In this document: in pieces, positions 33,367 through 40,963 of the stretch
Position numbering within the stretch: the first letter of the stretch is position 1
Layout: the number at the start of each line of letters is the position of its first letter
Assembly (NCBI GenBank): GCA_002342065.1
Contig: DDPF01000003.1
Location: 248,001-312,000, forward strand
Reading direction: 5' to 3'
Length of the DNA stretch: 64,000 nucleotides
From: Bacteroidetes bacterium UBA2475
Lineage (GTDB): Bacteria > Bacteroidota > Bacteroidia > B-17B0 > Aurantibacillaceae
Notes under the pieces: model-generated
Database searches by the model: none
What the model was told of the DNA's origin: nothing
Seen by the model: only the letters and a program-made list of their open reading frames with translations
Program-made: the position numbers and the translations under genes

Positions 33367-34011
33367 TTAGTGTTTAGCAGCAACCGTAAGAGTTACAGCG
33401 GCAACGGTTTTGGTACTGTCGCTTGCAGCTTCTTTAGGTCCTTGTAATTTTTGTACATAAAAAACTAATTTCCACCGTTCTTCCTGCGTTAACTGACTTG
33501 CATGAGAACCCATTGTTCCTTTACCATAAGTAATGGTGTGGAAGATCTTTCCTTCAGGTAAATTTTTCAAAGTACCATTGTATGCTGGAGGTGGGCCGGG
33601 TAATTTACCGCCAACTTTTCCATCACCGGCACCAGTAGCGCCATGGCAATGCACACAAAATTTTCCGTATAATACTTCACCATCTTTTTCAAATGCTGCT
33701 TGTTGGCTGCCGTAAGGATTGTGTAAATTTAATCCGGCTGATTCATATCCTTCTGCAGTGTTAGCATAAGCATATGGTAAATAACCACGTGCAACAGTTC
33801 CTGCTACAGGCTGCTTAGCGTTATTTAAAGTATCGCCATCAATTGTGTGAGAGCTATAATTCTCAAGTGAAGGCGAACGATACATGTCAGGCATAAATTC
33901 TACACCAGGACTGTTCTGATCTCTTTTACCACAAGATGTAAAACTCGTTAATACCAAGCCAACTAGGGCCGAGGCAAAAACAAATTTTATGGTTTTATAA
34001 TGTTTTTTCAT
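33367..34011 (-). CDS. actE: Alternative Complex III subunit ActE, monoheme cytochrome c lipoprotein
   Basis: A 214-residue exported cytochrome. The leader ends in a lipobox (SFTSCGKRD, Cys27), so it should be lipid-anchored on the outer face of the inner membrane. The single heme c site is CVHCH at residues 119-123 within GKFCVHCHGATGAGDGKV, and the likely axial Met is in GKGTMGSHASQLT. The N-terminal segment PDMYRSPSLENY is typical of ActE. It would pass electrons from the ActA/ActB side toward the oxidase. The gene starts 5 bases after actD. Confidence 0.94.
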   Translation of the reverse strand: MKKHYKTIKFVFASALVGLVLTSFTSCGKRDQNSPGVEFMPDMYRSPSLENYSSHTIDGDTLNNAKQPVAGTVARGYLPYAYANTAEGYESAGLNLHNPYGSQQAAFEKDGEVLYGKFCVHCHGATGAGDGKVGGKLPGPPPAYNGTLKNLPEGKIFHTITYGKGTMGSHASQLTQEERWKLVFYVQKLQGPKEAASDSTKTVAAVTLTVAAKH

Positions 34012-34016
34012 ACTAA

Positions 34017-34595
34017 CTAGTGTGTTTCTTCTAATACATATTTTGGTTCAACAACAAAAGATCCTTTTTGATTTACTTCTTCAGCACCGTTGTTTTTCAT
34101 GATCTCTTCTGCTTTCGCAGCTTGATCATCATTTAACTCTAAGTAAATTAAAAACTTATCGTCTGTAGTTCTTGGATCAGGATTTTTTGCTTTTGCACCC
34201 GGAACTAACCAGCAACGTAAAAAATAAGTTAAGGCCATACCGTGAGCCGCACAAAACACTGTACTTTCAAAAGTAATTGGAATGAAAGCAGGAATATTCA
34301 TGTAATAAGTAAAATTTGGTTTACCACCAATATCATTAGGCCAATCAGACACCATCATGTACCACATCATTAATGTAGCTAAAGATGTTCCGGTAATACC
34401 ATAGATAAAAGCGCAGATCGCTAAACGTGTTCTTGGAACACCAATCACTCCATCAATACCGTGAATAGGCATTGGAGAATACACGTCTTTAATACGGATA
34501 CCGGCTGCCCTTAATTTCCTACAGGCTTCCAGCAATGGCACTTCGTCACCGAAGACACCATGAATTATATGTTTATTAGTTGCCATATTTGCCAT
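34017..34595 (-). CDS. actD: Alternative Complex III subunit ActD (DUF3341)
   Basis: ActD is a two-helix membrane subunit. The 192-residue protein has an N-terminal cytoplasmic domain (HIIHGVFGDEVPLLEACRKLRAAGIRIKDVYSPMPIHGIDGVIG), which is the DUF3341 signature. Two hydrophobic helices follow (LAICAFIYGITGTSLATLMMWY and FIPITFESTVFCAAHGMALTYFL) separated by a loop with GGKPNF. The ATG at 34595 or the one three codons later would both fit. It follows actC by 19 bases and precedes actE by 5. Confidence 0.94.
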   Translation of the reverse strand: MANMATNKHIIHGVFGDEVPLLEACRKLRAAGIRIKDVYSPMPIHGIDGVIGVPRTRLAICAFIYGITGTSLATLMMWYMMVSDWPNDIGGKPNFTYYMNIPAFIPITFESTVFCAAHGMALTYFLRCWLVPGAKAKNPDPRTTDDKFLIYLELNDDQAAKAEEIMKNNGAEEVNQKGSFVVEPKYVLEETH

Positions 34596-34614
34596 TGTTT
34601 AGTTCAGTTTTTTA

Positions 34615-36003
34615 TTAGTGATGAGTTTGATTTTTACTAGCTTCTTTTTGTGATTCACCAGACGATTTTAAAATTGTTTTTAATTCTGACTGAGCAATTA
34701 CTGGAAAATATCTTGAGAATAATAAGAAGAACATTCCGAACATTCCGATAGTTCCAACAAAAATTCCAATATCAATGAATGAAGGTGTGTAAGTATTCCA
34801 CGTAGATGGTAAATATGTACGGCATAATGTTGGAACGATAATTACAAAACGTTCGAACCACATACCAATATTTACAACTATAGAAATAATAAATGTAGCA
34901 ATGATTGATGTACGTACTTTTTTGAACCAGAATACTTGTGGCGATAATACGTTACAACCCATCATACACCAGTAACTCCAGGCTAATGGACCAGTAGCAC
35001 GATTTAAGAAAGCGTATTGTTCCCACTCTACTCCAGAGTACCATGCAACAAATAATTCAGTTAAATAAGCAACACCTACAATTGAACCTGTAACAATAAT
35101 TACAATGTTCATGTACTCGATGTGTTTAATTGTAACGTAAGCCTCTAATTTGTAAATTTTACGGATAACTAATAATAACGTTAACACCATTGCGAAACCT
35201 GAAAATACCGCACCTGACACGAAATAAGGTGGGAAGATAGTTGTGTGCCAGCCTGGAACGATTGACGTGGCAAAGTCCATGGATACAATTGAGTGAACCG
35301 AGAATACAAGTGGTGTAGATAAACCTGCAAGTACTAAAGATACTTCTTCGAAACGGCTCCAGTGACGAGCGCTTCCACCCCAACCGAATGATAATAAACC
35401 GTACATTTTTTTCTGCCAAGGTTTAATAACGCGATCGCGGATCATACCAAAATCAGGAATTAAACCAATGTACCAGAAAACAAGTGATACAGTAAAGTAA
35501 GTTGATACCGCAAACACGTCCCATAATAATGGTGAGTTAAAGTTAGGCCATAAAGAACCAAATTGATTTGGTAAAGGGAATAACATATAATCTAACCAAG
35601 GACGACCAGTGTGTAACATTACGAAAATGGCCGCGCACATTACCGCGAAAATTGTCATCGCTTCTGCAGATCGGTTAATGGCCATACGCCATTTTTGACG
35701 GAACAATAATAACACTGCCGAGATAAGAGTTCCCGCGTGACCAATACCGATCCACCATACAAAGTTTGTAATATCCCAGGCCCAATCAACACCGTTGTTA
35801 GATCCCCAGGCGCCAATACCTACACCAATAGTGTAAGCTAAACAACCTATACCCCATAAAAACGACAGGGTGCAAAGTGTGGTTAATGTGTACCAGCCTC
35901 TTGCCGCTTTGCCTTCAATTGGCGCAATAATATCATCAGTAATCTGGCGGTAATTTTTATCGCCAAGTATTAATGGTATCCTTATTTCTGATTCTGCGTG
36001 CAT
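34615..36003 (-). CDS. actC: Alternative Complex III subunit ActC (NrfD-like quinol oxidase subunit)
   Basis: ActC is the NrfD/PsrC-type membrane protein of about ten helices that carries the quinol-binding site of Alternative Complex III. Typical segments are WDITNFVWWIGIGHAGTLISAVLLLF (helix with conserved His), WPNFNSPLLWDVFAVSTYF, DFATSIVPGWHTTIFPPYFVSGAVFSGFAMV, and SYWCMMGCNVLSPQVFW. At 462 residues it matches family length. In the structure-based model, quinol is oxidised here and electrons pass to the iron-sulphur clusters of ActB. The gene lies 29 bases after actB. Confidence 0.94.
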   Translation of the reverse strand: MHAESEIRIPLILGDKNYRQITDDIIAPIEGKAARGWYTLTTLCTLSFLWGIGCLAYTIGVGIGAWGSNNGVDWAWDITNFVWWIGIGHAGTLISAVLLLFRQKWRMAINRSAEAMTIFAVMCAAIFVMLHTGRPWLDYMLFPLPNQFGSLWPNFNSPLLWDVFAVSTYFTVSLVFWYIGLIPDFGMIRDRVIKPWQKKMYGLLSFGWGGSARHWSRFEEVSLVLAGLSTPLVFSVHSIVSMDFATSIVPGWHTTIFPPYFVSGAVFSGFAMVLTLLLVIRKIYKLEAYVTIKHIEYMNIVIIVTGSIVGVAYLTELFVAWYSGVEWEQYAFLNRATGPLAWSYWCMMGCNVLSPQVFWFKKVRTSIIATFIISIVVNIGMWFERFVIIVPTLCRTYLPSTWNTYTPSFIDIGIFVGTIGMFGMFFLLFSRYFPVIAQSELKTILKSSGESQKEASKNQTHH

Positions 36004-36032
36004 ACTATATTTTTAATTTTTTATACTAAATA

Positions 36033-39000
36033 TTATGAATGTTTTTCTTCGCTGTGAGCTTCTTTTTTGTCTTCATGTTTTCCAACAGCATGATTTTCTT
36101 CACGAAGAATTTTCTCATCCTGATTTCTAACTTTAAGCAAATATGAAACTGTAGGTTTAACACCAACTTCTTCTAACAATAAATAATTACGGTCGTTTGT
36201 TCTCCATGTAGAAACTTCTGATTTATCATCATTAAGGTCTCCGAACATAATTGCGTTTGTAGGACAAGCTTGTTGACAAGCAGTTTTAATTAAACCATCA
36301 GGTAAACTAGTACCAGCTTTTTTAGCTTCTAATTTACCGGCTTGTGTACGTTGCTGACACATTGAACATTTTTCCATTACACCACGAGAACGAACTACAA
36401 CATCTGGGTTTAATACCATACGTCCTAATTCTTGTTGTGCAGGATTTACATCTTTAAACCACTCGTTAGTATTATAATTGAACCAGTTAAAACGACGTAC
36501 TTTGAAAGGACAGTTGTTGGCGCAGTAACGTGTACCAATACAACGGTTATAGGTCATCATATTTAAACCTTCAGAACTGTGACTGGTAGCTAATACCGGA
36601 CAAACAGTTTCGCAAGGGGCGTGATTACAATGTTGACACATCATTGGCTGGAAAGTAACCTTCGGATTCATTGAAGGATTTTCCATTTCAAGATATGTTT
36701 GTTTTGAACCTAAATGCTCTTCTTTACCTTTTTCAAGGTTCATATCAGAACTGTAGTAACGATCGATACGTAACCAGAACATATCACGTGTTTTAGCAAC
36801 TTCTTCTTTACCAACTACAGCAACGTTATTTTCTGATGTACAGGCAACAACACAAGCTGAGCAACCTATACAGGTATTCATATCAATAGTTAAGCCCCAT
36901 TTGTGGCCCATACGAGGATATGCGTTCCAAAGATCAATATCGTTCACATGTTTTTTACCATCATGAACAGTTAATTTTGCTTCAGGATTCCAGGCTTCTT
37001 TATCTAAAGTTTTAAACTCATTTAAAGAAACTTCGCGTAACAAAAATTCTTCACGACCCATAATCGTGTGTTGAATTTGAGTAGCAGCAAATTTATGTTC
37101 ATCGGTAGTTTTAGTTATTGTAACGTTTGCAACAATTGGTTGAATTGTATCGTTAGCATAACTTAATAATTGGTAAGCGTTAACACCTTTACCATGCGCA
37201 ACTTTCATGCTTTCTGCATTACGGCCGTAACCTAAAGCTAAACCAATAGTACCTTGTGCCTGACCCGGTTGAGGGAAAACAGGAACAGTTAATTTTACAC
37301 CGTTAACAGTGATGTCAACAATAGAACCGATAATATCCTGACGTAACATTTCATTTAATCCCATTGCTTTAACGTCAATTGGACTCATTGTAATGTAATT
37401 ATCCCAGGTAACTTTTGAAATAGGATCAGGTAACTCCATTAACCATGGGTTATTAGATTGGTTACCATTTCCTAAACTAATTTTTTCGTAAACAACAAGA
37501 TCAAAAGCACCACCTTTAATAGCTGTTGCCATTGTAGCCGCTTTATTATAATCTGGTGTTGGAAGAGTTTCTGTAACAACAGTTTTAATTTCCAGCTTAG
37601 CATTTGTAACAACTTTTGTTGAATCAACCGCTTCACCGTTCTCAGGAACTGCTGTAGCAACTCCTGCAAAAATTGGTTTTCCTGTTGAATCTTTTGCCAT
37701 TGGCAATACCGGAGCATCTTTATACACTGCTACTTTAGTAACACCATCATGTAAAGCATGCGCCCAGAAACTTGGGAAATCTAAATATTTTCCTTGATTA
37801 ACAAAAACATGATTGTTCCAGTAACCTTGTAAGTATGCTAAGTAATCACTCTTAATACCCGACCATTTTAAAATACTATCCTGGAATTGACGGGTACCTT
37901 CGTGACGAGGACTTGCAAATATTGGATTGATAGTTGGTTGTTGTAATGAGTAATGTCCGCGTTTTGGATTTGCATCACCCCACGACTCTAAGTAATGATG
38001 ATCAGGACAAACAACATCTGCCATTTGTGCAGTTTCATCTAACACCTGAGCGAAAGAAACTTTTGTTGCAACTTGTTTTAAAGCAGCTGCATATTTAAAC
38101 GATGCTGGAGCTGTATAAACAGGATTACAATTGTAGGTCATTAAAACACTTACTTTTCCTGCAGCCATATCAGCTACTAAGTCAGCAAAGTCTTTGTCAT
38201 TACCTTGTTTTAAATTATAGTGCATTTCAACATCTACAGATTTACCATAGTTGTCAAGCATTTTATTAATTCCATTTACTAATGTTTGAATTCCTTCATC
38301 ATTAACTCCTGAAACAACTAATGAATTTCCTTTATTTTTTAATAGATCTGCTGCTGCTTTTTTAACGGCTGCTGCTGCTAACGGATTAGAAATTTTTTCA
38401 TCTCCATTTGCTTTTGCATTTCCGGTTGAACCTGCAACTTCGTTAAATAAAGCAACTGTTAAACGGCCAAGCTCTGAAGCTTTTACTGTAAAACGGTCAT
38501 CGGCATTTGCACCTGTTAAAGATAAGTTAGACTCGAAATGATAATGTTTGCTCATTTCAGGTTTGTCTTTAGAAACACGACGGTTAACCACGTATTGTCT
38601 TGCAAATTCGCTTGGGTTTAACCAATTTCCTAAAAAGTCACAAGCAATACCAACAATGGTTTGTGCTTTGCTAAAATCGTAAGATGAAACAACTGATTTA
38701 CCAAAAACATTTTTATTAGCTAAAGTTAAAGCGTTGTATGAAATGGCATCGTAAGTAACGTGTTGTGTGTTTGGATATTTTGCAATGAATTCTGCAATTA
38801 CCGCTTTTGTAGAAGGACTAATAATTGTTGAAGTTAAGATACGAATTGCTCCACCGCTTAAAGCTGCAGCAACTGCATCATCAGCAGTTTTCCAAGAAGC
38901 ATCTTTACCTTTTACCACTGGGCCACGTAAACGGGCACCATCATATAAACTTAAAACAGAAGCCTGAACACGTGCAGTAGTTCCACCATGCGTGATCTTT

Positions 39001-39374
39001 GAAAGATCGTTACCTTCAATTTTAATTGGACGGCCTTCGCGAGTCTTTACTAAAATTGATGAATAATCATGTCCATCATAAAAAGTAGAAGCATAAAAAT
39101 TTGCTACACCAGGCGTAACCTCTTCTGGTTTTACAACGTAAGGAATAGATTTCATAACCGGCGTTTCGCAAGCTGCTAAAGCAACTGCGGCAGTTGAAAA
39201 TCCCATTACCTTTAAAAAATCACGGCGCGATGTGCCTTCTTTTTCAGCTTCATCGCTTCCCAAAAACTCATCCATAGGAAGAGGAGTAGCAAACTCATTT
39301 TTTTGTTGCTCTTGAAACTCCGGACTATTGTGTAGTTCAGGTAGACCTTTCCAGTATTTTTTTGACATAGACAT
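36033..39374 (-). CDS. actB: Alternative Complex III subunit ActB (molybdopterin-oxidoreductase-like, with Fe-S domain)
   Basis: ActB is the large periplasmic subunit: a molybdopterin-oxidoreductase-like domain without the cofactor, fused to a PsrB-like iron-sulphur domain. Near residues 49-70 there is a Tat motif, TSRRDFLKVMGFSTAAVALAAC, which also ends in a lipobox-like LAAC. The Fe-S domain from about residue 815 shows the ferredoxin-type clusters: CIGCSACVVACTSENN, CQHCNHAPCETVC, CIGTRYCANNCPF and CSMCQQRTQAGK with a later CQQACPTNAIMFGD. At 1113 residues it is full length. In the annotation literature it is called TAT-variant-translocated molybdopterin oxidoreductase. It is second in the operon, 31 bases after actA. 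Confidence 0.96.
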   Translation of the reverse strand: MSMSKKYWKGLPELHNSPEFQEQQKNEFATPLPMDEFLGSDEAEKEGTSRRDFLKVMGFSTAAVALAACETPVMKSIPYVVKPEEVTPGVANFYASTFYDGHDYSSILVKTREGRPIKIEGNDLSKITHGGTTARVQASVLSLYDGARLRGPVVKGKDASWKTADDAVAAALSGGAIRILTSTIISPSTKAVIAEFIAKYPNTQHVTYDAISYNALTLANKNVFGKSVVSSYDFSKAQTIVGIACDFLGNWLNPSEFARQYVVNRRVSKDKPEMSKHYHFESNLSLTGANADDRFTVKASELGRLTVALFNEVAGSTGNAKANGDEKISNPLAAAAVKKAAADLLKNKGNSLVVSGVNDEGIQTLVNGINKMLDNYGKSVDVEMHYNLKQGNDKDFADLVADMAAGKVSVLMTYNCNPVYTAPASFKYAAALKQVATKVSFAQVLDETAQMADVVCPDHHYLESWGDANPKRGHYSLQQPTINPIFASPRHEGTRQFQDSILKWSGIKSDYLAYLQGYWNNHVFVNQGKYLDFPSFWAHALHDGVTKVAVYKDAPVLPMAKDSTGKPIFAGVATAVPENGEAVDSTKVVTNAKLEIKTVVTETLPTPDYNKAATMATAIKGGAFDLVVYEKISLGNGNQSNNPWLMELPDPISKVTWDNYITMSPIDVKAMGLNEMLRQDIIGSIVDITVNGVKLTVPVFPQPGQAQGTIGLALGYGRNAESMKVAHGKGVNAYQLLSYANDTIQPIVANVTITKTTDEHKFAATQIQHTIMGREEFLLREVSLNEFKTLDKEAWNPEAKLTVHDGKKHVNDIDLWNAYPRMGHKWGLTIDMNTCIGCSACVVACTSENNVAVVGKEEVAKTRDMFWLRIDRYYSSDMNLEKGKEEHLGSKQTYLEMENPSMNPKVTFQPMMCQHCNHAPCETVCPVLATSHSSEGLNMMTYNRCIGTRYCANNCPFKVRRFNWFNYNTNEWFKDVNPAQQELGRMVLNPDVVVRSRGVMEKCSMCQQRTQAGKLEAKKAGTSLPDGLIKTACQQACPTNAIMFGDLNDDKSEVSTWRTNDRNYLLLEEVGVKPTVSYLLKVRNQDEKILREENHAVGKHEDKKEAHSEEKHS

Positions 39375-39405
39375 TAGTTATATAAATTCTTACTGTAACT
39401 TATTA

Positions 39406-40689
39406 TTAATAGTGACACTTAGCGCATTCTAAACCACCGATCTTATCAACGGTAAATTTAACGTCGTACTGACCAGCGTATTTTTCTTTTAAAGCTTTGT
39501 GTAAACGGTCGTAGTATGCATTTCCGGCCATTGCAACTTCAGTTTTGCGGTGACACTCAATACACCATTTCATAGTTAAAGGAGATTTTTGCTCTGCAAC
39601 GGTCATATTTTTTACATCACCGTGGCAAGTAGTACATTCAACTTTACCTACAACAACGTGTTGCGAGTGATTAAAATAAACGTGATCTGGTAAGTTGTGA
39701 ACTTTGATCCATTTTAAAGGATTTTGTTTACTGTTATCATAAGTTCCTGCTTTGGCATCAAAACCAGCGGCATCATAGATCTTAGCAATTTCTTTGTCTT
39801 TATAAACTGGTCCGGTTTGAATGCCTTTGTGGCAATTCATACAAATGTTTACTGTAGGAATTCCTGCGTGACGAGATTTTTCAACGGTGCTGTGGCAATA
39901 CTGACAAGCGATCTCATTATCTCCTGCGTGTAATTTGTGAGAGAATTTAATTGGTTGCTCAGGCTTGTATCCTTTTTGAGTTCTGTAATCGTAATAAACA
40001 CCAATGTTATAACAAGCGTCCCAACAGCTTTTCATTCCTATAAAAACAATGATGATACTGAATACACCAACTAAACGTTTGTGACCAGAGATCCAATTTT
40101 TAACCTCTTGTCCAAAGGTCATTTCAGGATTTTCAGGTTTGCCTTCAGCGCGGTTGCTTGAGTTTTGTAAAGAAGCTCTAACACTGCGTAAAGAACCAAT
40201 TAAAATTATTAAAATAACGATAAAACCCAAGGTCAAATAAAGCGGTTCAATGCCTCCGTTACTGCTTGCTACTTCTCCTGATTCAGGATCAGGGCCTTTA
40301 GTAACAACATCGCCTTTTGGCGGTGGCCCTTTAATAAATCCAATAATTGCAGCAACATCTTTATCGTTTAACTGGCCTTCAAACACAGTCATCGCTGCCT
40401 TGCCATTATCTCCGTAGATCTTTACAGCATAAGCATCGCCAGATTTGATCATCTTTTCAGAGTTAAGGATCCACTTATTGATCCAGTCGCCTTTAGGCAC
40501 ACGGTCAAACACGCCTTTTAGGCCCGGACCAGTGAGTTTTTGATCATCGTGCGATTTGTGGCAAACTGCGCAATTTTGTTTAAATAATTTTTCTCCGTCT
40601 TGGGCGTAGATCTTTGAAGAGAGGGCAAAAACCGTGAAAACTACTGCTAGCAAGGTTTTTACTGAAGCTTGAGATATGTTGTTTTTCAT
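39406..40689 (-). CDS. actA: Alternative Complex III subunit ActA, multiheme cytochrome c with extra N-terminal heme domain
   Basis: ActA is the multiheme subunit of Alternative Complex III. The ATG at 40689 is chosen: it yields a signal peptide (residues 1-30, ending SSKIYAQ), and the -7 promoter box at 40732-40738 would lie inside any longer version from 40758. Six CxxCH sites are present. One is CAVCH at residues 40-44 in a class I-like domain (to about 110). Five are in the C-terminal cytochrome c3/c7-like part (CQYCH, CMNCH, CTTCH, CIECH, CAKCH). Two membrane helices (LGFIVILIILIGSL and GVFSIIIVFIGMKS) separate the two regions. Protein length is 427 residues. Confidence 0.95.
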   Translation of the reverse strand: MKNNISQASVKTLLAVVFTVFALSSKIYAQDGEKLFKQNCAVCHKSHDDQKLTGPGLKGVFDRVPKGDWINKWILNSEKMIKSGDAYAVKIYGDNGKAAMTVFEGQLNDKDVAAIIGFIKGPPPKGDVVTKGPDPESGEVASSNGGIEPLYLTLGFIVILIILIGSLRSVRASLQNSSNRAEGKPENPEMTFGQEVKNWISGHKRLVGVFSIIIVFIGMKSCWDACYNIGVYYDYRTQKGYKPEQPIKFSHKLHAGDNEIACQYCHSTVEKSRHAGIPTVNICMNCHKGIQTGPVYKDKEIAKIYDAAGFDAKAGTYDNSKQNPLKWIKVHNLPDHVYFNHSQHVVVGKVECTTCHGDVKNMTVAEQKSPLTMKWCIECHRKTEVAMAGNAYYDRLHKALKEKYAGQYDVKFTVDKIGGLECAKCHY

Positions 40690-40731
40690 ATAAAAATGAG
40701 AAATTTTAATCTTTTTTTGTTGTTTCGATGA

Positions 40732-40760
40732 CAAATTAATGACACTAAACGTTGGCAAAA
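40732..40760 (-). promoter_or_regulatory. Promoter of the act-cox operon
   Basis: On the minus strand, TTTTG (40760-40756) is followed after 17 bases by TAATTTG (40738-40732). This fits the Bacteroidota housekeeping pattern (-33 TTTG, -7 TAnnTTTG) with one base missing in the -7 box. The predicted start near 40725 leaves a leader of about 36 bases before the actA ATG at 40689. The rest of the 274-base gap up to 40963 is AT-rich; I see no other feature there. Confidence 0.5.
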
Positions 40761-40963
40761 TTAACAGAAGATTGAGAACTAACGCGGGAATTTTTAATTT
40801 TTTTTAACGAAAAACGTAATTTATAATCATTCTAAATAAGAAGAATTTGAATGCCTGATTGATAGGTAAAAAAAGGAGGTTTGTCGAGTTACAACATTCT
40901 AAAAACTAAATAATTTAGAAAATCGCTGGTGAACAAAATTAAAAACGGACCGCCGAGCAAAAT

